A stretch of 64,000 nucleotides of DNA from Palsa-504 sp963790065 (GTDB lineage: Bacteria; Actinomycetota; Actinomycetes; Streptosporangiales; Streptosporangiaceae). Below the pieces are notes generated by a model that saw only the letters and a list, made by a program, of their open reading frames with translations, was not told where the DNA came from and searched no databases. Where the stretch lies: NCBI GenBank assembly GCA_963790065.1, contig CAWBNK010000006.1, positions 744,001 to 808,000 of the forward strand. The letters run 5' to 3'. The position numbers and the translations under genes were made by a program. Positions 26,386 through 34,545 of this stretch are shown here, piece by piece. Within the stretch, counting starts at the first letter, position 1. Each line of letters begins with the position of its first letter.

Positions 26386-26559
26386 TACGAGGCAGGCGGA
26401 CGAACTTGTGCCTGCAACGGCGACCCGAAATGCCGGCACGACCACCGGCTCAAACAGCACCCCGGATGGACCGCCGAGCACCTCCCCGACGCGACCGTCC
26501 GGTGGACCATGCCCAGCGGACGGTACTACACCACCGAACCCACCCGGTACCCCATTTAG
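26386..26559 (+). pseudogene. C-terminal remnant of a 13E12/DUF222-type HNH endonuclease
   Basis: 58 codons ending at a TAG (26557-26559) read YEAGGRTCACNGDPKCRHDH, then RLKQHPGWTAEHLPDATVRW and TMPSGRYYTTEPTRYPI. This matches the invariable end of the 13E12 repeat/HNH family (GG.T...N....CR.HH..K...GW, then W..PSGR.Y...P..YP). The DUF222 domain and first half of the HNH motif are missing and there is no start codon, so it is a 3' relic. Confidence 0.7.
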
Positions 26560-26561
26560 AT

Positions 26562-27749
26562 CTAGGACCTCGTGGTCCACAGGTAAATGCTGCCGTTGCC
26601 GTCGGCAGCGGCCAGCATGCTGCCATCCGGGCTGAACGCCACGCCGTCCACGCCGCCGCTGCCCGGATCGGCCAGCGTGGCAACCAGCTTCCCGGTGCTC
26701 ACCGTCCACACGTACGTGTGCCCGTTGCCGTCGGCCGTAGCCAGCAGGCTGCCGTCCGGACTGAACGCCACATCAAGGACATTCGTGCCGTGCGGGTCGG
26801 GCAGGGTGGCGGCGAGCTTCCCGGTGGCCACGGTCCACAGGTAGCTGCGCCCGCTGCTGTCCGCGGTGGCCAGCAGGCTGCCGTCCGGGCTGAACGCGAC
26901 CGCGGCCACGCCGCCGCTGCCCGGGTCCGCCAGGGTGGTGAGCTGCCCGGTGGCCACCGTCCACACGTAGGCGTGCCCGTTGCTGTCCGCGGCGGCCAGC
27001 AGGTCGCCGTCCGGGCTGAACGCGACACTGGTCAGGCTGCCGGCGGCGGGTTCGCGGAAGCTATGGGCCAGCGCGCCGCTGGTCACCGTCCACACGTCGA
27101 CCTGGCCGCTATGGCCGGCCGCGGCCAGCAGGTTGCCGTGCGGGCTGAAGGCCAGGCCGGCCAGGCCGCCGCTGGTGGTGTCGGTCAGGGTGCTGGTGAG
27201 CTGCCCGGTGGCTGCGCTCCACAGGTAGGCGTGCCCGTTGCTGTCCGCGGTGGCCAGCACGCCGCCCGCCGGGCTGAACGCGATGTCGGTCACGCCGCCG
27301 CTGGCCGGGTCCGGCAGCGTGGTCGTGAGTCGGCCGTCGGTAGCGGTCCACACGTAGCCGGATCCGCCGTTGCCCGCCGCGGCCAGCAGGCTGTTGTCCG
27401 GGCTGAACGCGACGGTGGTCAGGCCCTGGCTGGGCGGGCCGGTCAGCACGTTGCGCAGCCGCGGGTGGAACGGGCCCGGCCCGGCCGTCAGGGCGACCAA
27501 AGCGGTCGTGAGCAGGACGATCAGCACTACGCCCGCGCCCGCGGCGAGCAGCAGCCGGCGGCCCCGCAGGCGCCGGATGCGGTCCCAGGCGGACGGCCGG
27601 CCTAGCCCGGCGGGCCCGGACGGCCGGGCGGGCCCGGGCGGCCCGTCAGGCCCGGACGGTCCGGTCGGCCGCCGACGGGCCGCGGCCAGAAGCCGGATCC
27701 GGCGTGTAGGGGACCGTCGAGCCCGTGCCGTTCGGGTGCCGGCTCGCAT
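26562..27749 (-). CDS. WD40 beta-propeller membrane protein, probably the C-terminal half of the adjacent kinase
   Basis: Up to 395 residues. A Pro/Gly/Arg-rich segment and a transmembrane helix (LLLAAGAGVVLIVLLTTALV, about residues 68-88) precede seven WD-type repeats of ~42 residues with the recurring VAFSPDGSLLATADSNGHAY and VWTVATGQL. In actinomycetes this helix and propeller are normally fused behind a Ser/Thr kinase domain. Here the kinase frame ends at 27646 and the propeller frame opens upstream of it, overlapping by 100 bp. The start is not determined; if expressed alone, the N-terminus may begin anywhere before the helix. Confidence 0.75.
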   Translation of the reverse strand: MRAGTRTARARRSPTRRIRLLAAARRRPTGPSGPDGPPGPARPSGPAGLGRPSAWDRIRRLRGRRLLLAAGAGVVLIVLLTTALVALTAGPGPFHPRLRNVLTGPPSQGLTTVAFSPDNSLLAAAGNGGSGYVWTATDGRLTTTLPDPASGGVTDIAFSPAGGVLATADSNGHAYLWSAATGQLTSTLTDTTSGGLAGLAFSPHGNLLAAAGHSGQVDVWTVTSGALAHSFREPAAGSLTSVAFSPDGDLLAAADSNGHAYVWTVATGQLTTLADPGSGGVAAVAFSPDGSLLATADSSGRSYLWTVATGKLAATLPDPHGTNVLDVAFSPDGSLLATADGNGHTYVWTVSTGKLVATLADPGSGGVDGVAFSPDGSMLAAADGNGSIYLWTTRS

Positions 27750-28824
27750 CCTGGAAGATCAGCGCGGGGCCAGGGCCATCCGGCGGCTCCTGACCGGGCC
27801 GCGCGTCCGTCGGCTCCTGATCGGGCCGTACGTCCGGCGGGGCCCAGGCGGCGCTGGCGATGGGCCGGACGATCGTGTCGGCGCCGGGGTCCGCACTCTG
27901 GCCAGCGGCGGCTGCCGCCGGGGCCGGAGCGCCGACGCTGACCCGGGCGGGGGCCGGCTCGTCCCGGAAGAATCCGGCGGTGACGTGAGGGGGCAGCCAG
28001 CCCGAGCTCAGGTGGGTGTCGCCCAGCTCGGCCAGCAGCTCGGTCAGGGTGGGCCGGTCGGCGGGCGCCTTGGCCAGGCAGCGCCCGGCCAGCCCCCGGA
28101 TCTCGGCCGGCACGTCATGCAGGTCCGGCGGGTGGTGCACGACCCGGTACAGCAGGGCAGGCGCCTCGCCGCTGCCGAACGGCCCGTGACCTGCGGCCGC
28201 GTAGGTCAGCACCGCGCCCAGGCTGAACACGTCGCTGCGCGCGTCGACCCGCAGGCCGTCGGCCTGCTCGGGCGACATGTAGCCGGGCGAGCCGAACACC
28301 GTGCCGGTCTCAGTCATCACGGTGGCCTCGGAAACGGCCCGGGATATCCCGAAGTCGATGACCCGGGGCCCGTCCTGGGCCAGCAGCACGTTGGAGGGCT
28401 TGAGGTCTCGGTGCACCACGCCCTCGGCGTGGATCGCGGCCAGGCCTTCGGCCAGCCCGGCGGCCAGGGCCAGCACGGTGCGGACCGGCAGCGGCCCGTA
28501 CCTGGTCACCACCTGTGCCAGCGACGGCCCGGCGTAGGAGGTGGCCAGCCACAGCACCGGACCGTCCAGGTTCGAGCCGAGCAGGGACGCCGTGCACGCG
28601 CCGTTGACCTTGCCCGCCGTCTCGACCTCGATCTTGAACCGGTGCCGGAACTCCGGATCGGCGGCCAGGTCGGCCCGGATGACCTTGACCGCCACCCGCC
28701 GGCCGCCGGGGGACAGGCAGAGATACACCTGCCCCATGCCGCCGCCGCCCAGGACGTCGATGACCCGGTACTCGCCGATCCGCTCCGGATCGCCGGGCCG
28801 CAGTTCTTCCCCCACCCCGGGCAC
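27646..28824 (-). CDS. Ser/Thr protein kinase (Hanks type), frame separated from its WD40 domain
   Basis: About 392 residues. The kinase domain shows the Gly loop LGGGGMGQVYL, the ATP-site Lys in VAVKVIRADL, catalytic HRDLKPSNVLL, VIDFGISRA (DFG) and SPGYMSPEQ, all intact. A Pro/Ala-rich juxtamembrane linker follows and the frame stops at 27646, just where the next frame continues a similar linker, a transmembrane helix and a WD40 propeller. A one-base change in the linker near 27650 would fuse them into the usual receptor kinase. I chose GTG 28824 because it lies 5 bp after the stop of a small upstream ORF; starts at 28935 or 29058 are possible. Confidence 0.85.
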   Translation of the reverse strand: MPGVGEELRPGDPERIGEYRVIDVLGGGGMGQVYLCLSPGGRRVAVKVIRADLAADPEFRHRFKIEVETAGKVNGACTASLLGSNLDGPVLWLATSYAGPSLAQVVTRYGPLPVRTVLALAAGLAEGLAAIHAEGVVHRDLKPSNVLLAQDGPRVIDFGISRAVSEATVMTETGTVFGSPGYMSPEQADGLRVDARSDVFSLGAVLTYAAAGHGPFGSGEAPALLYRVVHHPPDLHDVPAEIRGLAGRCLAKAPADRPTLTELLAELGDTHLSSGWLPPHVTAGFFRDEPAPARVSVGAPAPAAAAAGQSADPGADTIVRPIASAAWAPPDVRPDQEPTDARPGQEPPDGPGPALIFQDASRHPNGTGSTVPYTPDPASGRGPSAADRTVRA

Positions 28825-28829
28825 CTCGG

Positions 28830-28955
28830 TCAGCCGGACGCTTCGGCCGCCGGGCGGACCGGCAGGTGCAGGCAGCAGCAGTCGGGCTGCCCGCACGGGA
28901 CCACCCGGACGCCACGATCCACCACGCACCCGCATTCCGCGCAGTTCACCTTCAC
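28830..28955 (-). CDS. Small Cys-rich (zinc-ribbon-like) protein upstream of the kinase
   Basis: A 41-residue frame from GTG 28955: VKVNCAECGCVVDRGVRVV, then PCGQPDCCCLHLPVR. Two Cys groups (CxxCxC and C...DCCC) suggest a metal-binding ribbon. Its stop (28830) is 5 bp before the chosen GTG of the kinase, consistent with coupled translation. It is too short for certainty and could be the leader part of a longer kinase frame, but the Cys spacing is unlikely to be accidental. Confidence 0.4.
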   Translation of the reverse strand: MKVNCAECGCVVDRGVRVVPCGQPDCCCLHLPVRPAAEASG

Positions 28956-29146
28956 ATCCCCGATCGTAGCCGCGGCATGGACCAGCCCCCGGCGCAAACA
29001 GCGCCAGGGGCTGGCCTGCGAGCAGCTGCGGCGGCCCGCGCCGCCGCCGGGTCGGCACCGCCGCGGCCCGCCGGTCAGTGCCGCCCGCTCAGTGCCCGCC
29101 TGGTCAGTGCCGCCCGCTCAGTGCCCGCCCGGTCAGTGCCGCCCAG

Positions 29147-29740
29147 TCAGGCCGCTGCCCAGTCGGGCCGCCGGCCGAGGTAGCACAGCAGCGCGGCCGC
29201 CTCGTCGGCCCCGGGCCCGGCCTCGAGCGCCTGCGCGTAGGCCCCGTACGCGCGCAGCGGCTCGACGATGCCCTCCGCGACCGGCCGCAGCGCCCGGGCC
29301 AGGGCCGGGGTGAGCGGCGAGCCCTGCCCGGTGGCCAGCGCGATGTCCCAGGCGTGGATGGCCGCGTCCAGCGCGGCGGCGCCGGCCGCGTCGGCGGGCG
29401 GCATCTCGCCCTGCGGCAGCGGAGTCGGCACCGTCGCGGCACCGGCGACGCTCCAGGCCGGCGCGGACTCGGCCAGCGCCTCCTCGGTGTAAGCCACCGG
29501 GTCCGCGCCGAGCTGGCCCGACGGCGCAAACGGATTCTCGCCCGGCATGGCTTTCCCGGCCAGGGCGGCGCCCCACACCCGCTGGTCGAGCGCCGCGTGC
29601 TGCAGCACCTGCGCCACGGTCCAATCCGTGCACGGCGTCGGCCGCGACCAGCCGTCCGGCCCGACTCCGGCTACCGCGGCGCGGAGCATGGCCCGGGCCT
29701 CGTCCAGCACGTTCCAGCCGGTCAGGATGATCTCGCTCAT
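29147..29740 (-). CDS. TIGR03086-family DinB-like protein (mycothiol-dependent maleylpyruvate isomerase fold)
   Basis: 197 residues. It has the typical order of the family: GWSRPTPCTDWTVAQVLQHA near residue 35, then AALDAAIHAWDIALATGQGS and RALRPVAEGIVEPLRAYGAY. The fold is a four-helix DinB bundle with a metal site (His in LQHAAL and IHAWD); some members use mycothiol. The ATG at 29740 follows GGGGAG and overlaps the exporter stop by 4 bp (ATGA), so the two are coupled. Substrate unknown; possibly detoxification of the compound exported. Confidence 0.8.
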   Translation of the reverse strand: MSEIILTGWNVLDEARAMLRAAVAGVGPDGWSRPTPCTDWTVAQVLQHAALDQRVWGAALAGKAMPGENPFAPSGQLGADPVAYTEEALAESAPAWSVAGAATVPTPLPQGEMPPADAAGAAALDAAIHAWDIALATGQGSPLTPALARALRPVAEGIVEPLRAYGAYAQALEAGPGADEAAALLCYLGRRPDWAAA

Positions 29741-31230
29741 GACTTGCTCCCCATCTCCCGAGCCCGCCGCGGCAGCCCGAACGCCAGCGCGAACGAGCAG
29801 GCCAGCAGGCCTACCGTAGCCAGGACCGTCCATTCCGCGGCCCTGGAGTACACCGGCACGTGCGCGCCGGACCCGGAGGTCAGCGCGAAGAACACCGCGC
29901 CGATCCCGGCGATGCCCAGCGACATGCCGAGCGAGTTCACCGTCTGCAGGACGCCGGAGGCCGAGCCCATCTCCCGCGGCCGGACGCCCGCCATCACGAT
30001 GTCGAACAGCGGCACGAACACCATGCCCATCCCGATCCCGCCCACGATCATCGGGGCCAGCAGGTCCGCGGTCGACGGGTCGCCGCCCGCGCCCCGCAGC
30101 ACCGCGTAGACCGCCAGCAGCCCGGCCGCCTCGATCACCAGGCCGGCGTGCAGGATCCGGCGGCCGAGCTTGCCCATCGCCATGCCGCCCACCGCCGAGC
30201 CGACGAACGCGCCCGCGGCCCAGGGCGCGGTGGTCAGGGCCGAATGCCAGGGCGTGAAGCCCAGCCCGTTCTGCAGGAACACGTTGAAGATCATCCCGAT
30301 GCCGCCCAGCGAGGCGACGAACGCGATCGAGAACACCACGCCCGCCCGGTACGACCGGTGCGCGAAGATGGACGGCTCGACCAGCGGGGTACGCCCCGCG
30401 CGCTGACGGCGGACCTGGTAGACGGCGAAGGCGGCCAGCAGCAGCACCGCGGCGGCCAGCATGCCGAGTAGCCAGGCCGGCCAGCCCAGCTCGTGCCCCT
30501 GCGCCAGCGGGAAGACCAGGCCGAACATGGCCACCCCGGCCAGCGCCGCGCCCGGCAGGTCCAGCCCGCCGCGCCGCGCCCCGGCCCCGATCGTCGCGGG
30601 CAGGAACCGGGCGCCCAGCACCAGCGCGGCCAGCCCGACCGGCACGTTGACCAGGAAGATCATCCGCCAGCCGGCCCCGAACAGGTCGGCGGCGATCAGC
30701 CCGCCCGCCGCGATCGGCCCGAGCATGGCCGACAGGCCCATCACCGGCCCGTAGACGCCGAACGCCCGGCCCATCTCGTGCGGCTCGAACAGGTCCGAGA
30801 TCAGCCCGAATACCTGCGGCAGCATGATCGCGCCCAGCGCCCCCTGCGCCGCCCGGGCCGCGATCAGCTCGCCCGCGGTGCCCGCCGCCGCGCACGCGGC
30901 CGAGGCGGCCACGAACCCGGCCATCCCGGCCAGCAGCACCCGCCGCCGGCCGAAGATGTCCCCGAGCCGCCCGCCGGTCAGCAGTCCCGTCGCCATGGCC
31001 AGCGCGTAAGCCGCGGTCACCCACTCGATGACCGCGTACGAGCCGCCCAGGTTGTGCCGGATGGTCGGCGCGGCGACCTGCGTGATGGTCGCGTCGAGCA
31101 GGTCCATCACCGCCGCGGTGATCACCGTCCCGAACGCCACCCAGCGCCACCGCCGCCCGGCCCGCCCTGGTTCGCCGGAACGCGTCCCCTGGGCCGCTTC
31201 CCCGGTCCTGGTCTGCGGTGCTGATGTCAT
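29737..31230 (-). CDS. DHA2-type MFS multidrug exporter
   Basis: 497 residues, about 14 hydrophobic helices: VAFGTVITAAVMDLLDATI in helix 1, GGRLGDIFGRRRVLLAG (motif A) and RAAQGALGAIMLPQVFGLI (motif C-like). The ATG at 31230 lies 8 bp after GGGAGG; the longer frame runs back into the divergent promoter and tetR. Divergent from the TetR regulator and preceding a coupled DinB-like gene, it looks like a TetR-repressed efflux operon. Confidence 0.88.
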   Translation of the reverse strand: MTSAPQTRTGEAAQGTRSGEPGRAGRRWRWVAFGTVITAAVMDLLDATITQVAAPTIRHNLGGSYAVIEWVTAAYALAMATGLLTGGRLGDIFGRRRVLLAGMAGFVAASAACAAAGTAGELIAARAAQGALGAIMLPQVFGLISDLFEPHEMGRAFGVYGPVMGLSAMLGPIAAGGLIAADLFGAGWRMIFLVNVPVGLAALVLGARFLPATIGAGARRGGLDLPGAALAGVAMFGLVFPLAQGHELGWPAWLLGMLAAAVLLLAAFAVYQVRRQRAGRTPLVEPSIFAHRSYRAGVVFSIAFVASLGGIGMIFNVFLQNGLGFTPWHSALTTAPWAAGAFVGSAVGGMAMGKLGRRILHAGLVIEAAGLLAVYAVLRGAGGDPSTADLLAPMIVGGIGMGMVFVPLFDIVMAGVRPREMGSASGVLQTVNSLGMSLGIAGIGAVFFALTSGSGAHVPVYSRAAEWTVLATVGLLACSFALAFGLPRRAREMGSKS

Positions 31231-31249
31231 CGGATCCTCCCGTACTACC

Positions 31250-31298
31250 GGAACGAAATCTTCTGTTCCAACGATATCAGAACGGAATGCTTTGTTCC
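31250..31298. promoter_or_regulatory. Twin TetR operator palindromes in the divergent exporter/tetR promoter
   Basis: Two imperfect palindromes with GAAC/GTTC arms lie in tandem: GGAACGAAATCTTCTGTTCC (31250-31269) and GAACGGAATGCTTTGTTCC (31280-31298), about 30 bp apart. Just beyond, CTACACT (31308-31314) could be a -10 element giving a near-leaderless tetR transcript. Binding at these sites would block both divergent promoters. Confidence 0.65.
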
Positions 31299-31321
31299 AG
31301 TCATCTGCTACACTTTTCCGC

Positions 31322-32026
31322 ATGACCGAGCCGACCTCAGCCCGTGGCCACGCGCAGCCTGGCCACTCGCGCGCCGACCGCCCGCACGAGGGGCCGCTCA
31401 GCGGCCGGCAGGCCGAGGCCGCCCGCAACGACCTGCGCATACTCGAATCGGCCCGGGCGGTGTTCGTCGCCGATCCCGGCGCGCCGATCACCGCCGTGGC
31501 CAAGCACGCGGGCGTGGGCATCAGCGCCCTGTACACCCGCTATCCCAGCAAGGAGGATCTGCTCCGCAAGCTGTGCACCGACGGCCTGAACATCGTCGTG
31601 GCCGAGACCGAGACCGCCCTGGAGCAGGTCAAGCAGGGCCGCGACCACTGGCAGGTCTTCGCGGACTTCATGACCAACCTGGTCGACGCGGACACCACCT
31701 CGATGACCCTGGCGCTGGCCGGCAAGTTCACCCCCACGCCGGACATGTTCGCCCTGGCCAACCGCTCCAGCGCGCTCATGGACGAGCTGTTCGCCCAGTT
31801 CCGCGACGTGCTGCGCCGCGACGTGGCCCTGCACGACCTGTCCCTGGTCTTCGAGCTCGTCGCCGTGATCAAGATCCCGCCCGCCGAACGCACCAGGCAG
31901 CTGCGCCGCCGCTACCTGGCCCTGATCCTGGACGGCCTGCGCGCCCGCGACCGCGAGGAACTCCCCGGCCCGCCGCCCACCTGGCCGGAGCTCAGCGACC
32001 GCTGGATCCCCGCGGCCGGCTCATGA
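31322..32026 (+). CDS. TetR-family transcriptional regulator
   Basis: 234 residues. Residues about 35-80 form the TetR helix-turn-helix: ILESARAVFVADPGAPITAV and AKHAGVGISALYTRYPSKED. The C-terminal helical ligand-binding domain follows. The ATG at 31322 is close to a probable -10 element, so the message may be leaderless. It is divergent from the DHA2 exporter, which it most likely represses through the twin palindromes in the shared promoter. Confidence 0.87.
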   Translation: MTEPTSARGHAQPGHSRADRPHEGPLSGRQAEAARNDLRILESARAVFVADPGAPITAVAKHAGVGISALYTRYPSKEDLLRKLCTDGLNIVVAETETALEQVKQGRDHWQVFADFMTNLVDADTTSMTLALAGKFTPTPDMFALANRSSALMDELFAQFRDVLRRDVALHDLSLVFELVAVIKIPPAERTRQLRRRYLALILDGLRARDREELPGPPPTWPELSDRWIPAAGS

Positions 32027-32055
32027 AGGACGGCGGGCCAGGACAAGACGGCTCA

Positions 32056-33006
32056 TTACTGGCCGCGAGCCCGCTTCCGCCGCTTGCCTTCGTGCATGGC
32101 CTGCACCCGGGCCACCGGGATGGCCCGCCCCTCCTCGACCAGCTCCGGGCTCAGCGCCTGCGGCGCGGGCCGCTGGCCCGCCCACGGCTGGCCGCCGGCC
32201 AGCAGGTCCGGCGCGGTCAGCACGGTGAAGTCGCCCGGCTTGACCCCATCCAGGTCCTCCCACCGCACCGGGAACGAGACCGGCACGCCCGGCCGGGCCC
32301 GCGGGCTGTAGGCCGCGGCCACGGTGGCGCCGAACGCCCGGGTCGCGTCCAGGAACACCTTGCCCTCCCGGTCATCCTTGATGAACGCCGTGGTGGCCAG
32401 GGCCGGGTCGAGCCGTTCGGCCCGGGCCGCGATGGCCCGGGTGGCCGCGGCCGCCTCCTCGCTGCTGGCCTCGATCGGCACGTAGACGTGCAGGCCCTTG
32501 GCCCCGCTGGTCTTCACCGCGCCGGCCAGGCCGACCTCGTCGAGCGCCCGCCTGATCAGGTGGGCGGCCGCCACCGCGTGCCCGAACTCGCCGCCGGACG
32601 GCGGGTCGATGTCCAGCACCAGCTGGGTGGGACGGTCCAGGTGCCCGGCCAGGCCCAGCGTCGGGTGGTACTCGACGGCCCGCTGGTTGGCGAACCAGGT
32701 CAGCGTGCGCCGGTCGTCGCACAGCGCGTAGCGGACGTTCCGCCGGGACGACTCGGCCCACAGCGTTACGGTCGCCATCCACGACGGCGCGTAGTCGGGC
32801 ACGTTCTTCTGCATGAACGGCTCCTGCCCGCCCCGGACCCTGATCACCGACAGCGGCCGGTCCCGCAGCTCGGGCAGGATGAAGTCCGCCACCGCCGCCA
32901 GGTAGTCCACTAGGTCCCGCTTGGTCGCCCCGGCCCCGTCGAACAGCGGCTCGTCCAGGTGCGTCAGCGCGATGCCGTCCCGTTGATCCCGTTGCGGTGT
33001 CCCCAT
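32056..33006 (-). CDS. LigD-type polymerase (PrimPol) domain protein
   Basis: 316 residues corresponding to the stand-alone polymerase domain of bacterial NHEJ ligase D. Signatures: QEPFMQKNVPDYAPSWM, LVLDIDPPSGGEF (catalytic Asp pair), TSGAKGLHVYVPI and VSFPVRWEDLDGVKPGDFT. Such proteins add ribonucleotides at double-strand-break ends. No ligase or Ku gene is visible in the window; in actinomycetes these domains are often encoded separately. The ATG at 33006 begins MGTPQRDQRD. Confidence 0.9.
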   Translation of the reverse strand: MGTPQRDQRDGIALTHLDEPLFDGAGATKRDLVDYLAAVADFILPELRDRPLSVIRVRGGQEPFMQKNVPDYAPSWMATVTLWAESSRRNVRYALCDDRRTLTWFANQRAVEYHPTLGLAGHLDRPTQLVLDIDPPSGGEFGHAVAAAHLIRRALDEVGLAGAVKTSGAKGLHVYVPIEASSEEAAAATRAIAARAERLDPALATTAFIKDDREGKVFLDATRAFGATVAAAYSPRARPGVPVSFPVRWEDLDGVKPGDFTVLTAPDLLAGGQPWAGQRPAPQALSPELVEEGRAIPVARVQAMHEGKRRKRARGQ

Positions 33007-33108
33007 GGCTCACCGTATACACGGTGGCCTGGGGCAGGCACCAGGGTCCGTTCGGCATAAAAAAGATCGCCGACGGTAGGGTGAGAGCCGATCAGGCGGG
33101 AGGGAATC

Positions 33109-33732
33109 ATGGCGTTCAGTGGCTGGCCGGAAGAGGCGCTGGATTTCTACGACGGGCTCGCGGCCGACAACTCCAAGACCTACTGGACCGAGCACAAGGC
33201 CGTCTACGAGGACAAGATCCTGCGCCCGATGACCGAGCTGACCGAGGAACTGGCCGAGGAGTTCGGCGAGCCGAAGATCTTCCGGCCCTACCGCGACGTC
33301 AGGTTCAGCCGCGACAAGACGCCGTACAAGACCCACATCGGCGCGGTCATCGGCGGCAGCGGCTACGTGCAGCTGTCCGCCGAGGGCCTGGGCGCCGGGG
33401 CCGGGATGTGGCAGATGAGCCCGGAGCAGCTGGCCCGCTACCGCGCGGCCGTGGCCGACGACATCCCGGGCGGCGAGCTCGAGCAGATCATCGCCCGGAT
33501 GGAGAAGTCCGACGTCACCGTGCACGGCCACGGCGCGCTGAAGTCCGCGCCGCGCGGCTACCCGGCCGACCACCCGCGGGTGGCCCTGCTCCGGTACAAG
33601 GGCGTGACCAGCTGGATGCAATGGCCGGTGGAGGCCTGGCTGGAAACTGCGGCGGCCAAGGACCGTATCGCTTCTTTTCTCCGAACGTCCCAGCCGCTCT
33701 GCTCCTGGCTCGCCCAGCACGCCGGCCCGTGA
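33109..33732 (+). CDS. DUF2461 (TIGR02453) family protein
   Basis: 207 residues, the standard length. The family opening FSGWPEEALDFYDGLAADNS is followed by KTYWTEHKAVYEDKILRPM, then FRPYRDVRFSRDKTPYKTHI and a C-terminal amphipathic helix. The ATG follows GGAGGGAATC. Function in the family is unknown. It is divergent from the LigD polymerase with about 100 bp between starts. Confidence 0.88.
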   Translation: MAFSGWPEEALDFYDGLAADNSKTYWTEHKAVYEDKILRPMTELTEELAEEFGEPKIFRPYRDVRFSRDKTPYKTHIGAVIGGSGYVQLSAEGLGAGAGMWQMSPEQLARYRAAVADDIPGGELEQIIARMEKSDVTVHGHGALKSAPRGYPADHPRVALLRYKGVTSWMQWPVEAWLETAAAKDRIASFLRTSQPLCSWLAQHAGP

Positions 33733-33814
33733 GGTCGCCGGCCGCGGCGCCGGCCGCGTCGGCCCGGCGGCGTACGCTAACTGACCGGTACGCCTACTTC
33801 GCAAGGGGCATGCA

Positions 33815-34468
33815 GTGAGCGAACCCGACGACGCCCTCCGGGTGTCCGACGCCGAGCGTGACGCCACGCTGCGCACCCTCGGCGACCACGCCGCCGTGGG
33901 GCGGCTGACCCTGGACGAGCTTGAGGAGCGGTCCGGCCGGGCGCTGACCGCCAAGACCCGCGGCGAGCTGGCCACGCTGACCAGCGACCTGCCCGCCGGA
34001 GGCATGCCCGGCCTGGCGCCGTCCGCGAAGAAGCCGGTGCGCTGGATGGTCTCCATCATGAGCGGCTCGCACCGGCGCGGCCGGTTCCGCACGGCCGGCA
34101 CGATCAACGCCGTGGCCATCATGGGCGGCGACGACATCGACCTGCGCGAGGCCGAGATCGAGGGCGGCGAGCTCACCCTCAACCTGTACGCCTTCATGGG
34201 CGGGGCCCAGATCTACGTGCCCGACTCGGTGGACCTGGAGGTCGGCGGCTTCTCGTTCATGGGCGGCCACGAGGACATCGGCAGCGAGCGCCCGCCGCGC
34301 CCCGGCGCCCCGGTCATCAGGATCCGCGTCTGGAACCTGATGGGCGGCGCGTCCATCTACCGGCTCCCGCCCGAGGCCCGCGGCGCGAGCCTGAAGCAAG
34401 CCCGCCGCCTGGCCAAGGCCGCCGAACGCGGCCAGCTCCCGGCGCCGGGCGAGGTCACCGGCACCTAA
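33815..34468 (+). CDS. DUF1707 and LiaF-like (cell wall-active antibiotic response) protein
   Basis: 217 residues. The N-terminal DUF1707 motif, LRVSDAERDATLRTLGDHA, then GRLTLDELEERSGRALTAKT, is followed by a short basic region. A C-terminal right-handed beta domain with repeated glycine pairs (AIMGGDDIDLREAEI, LYAFMGGAQIYVPD, GFSFMGGHED, LMGGASIYRLP) resembles the toast-rack domain of LiaF-type envelope stress proteins. GTG start after AAGGGG. It is the last gene before the injection-system operon, about 80 bp away, and is not obviously part of it. Confidence 0.8.
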   Translation: MSEPDDALRVSDAERDATLRTLGDHAAVGRLTLDELEERSGRALTAKTRGELATLTSDLPAGGMPGLAPSAKKPVRWMVSIMSGSHRRGRFRTAGTINAVAIMGGDDIDLREAEIEGGELTLNLYAFMGGAQIYVPDSVDLEVGGFSFMGGHEDIGSERPPRPGAPVIRIRVWNLMGGASIYRLPPEARGASLKQARRLAKAAERGQLPAPGEVTGT

Positions 34469-34545
34469 CGGCGCGGCCGCCCGGGTGACCCGCCGGACCA
34501 CGGCGGCGCGACGCATCGGTGACGCGCCGTTGCGATCCTCGGGGC

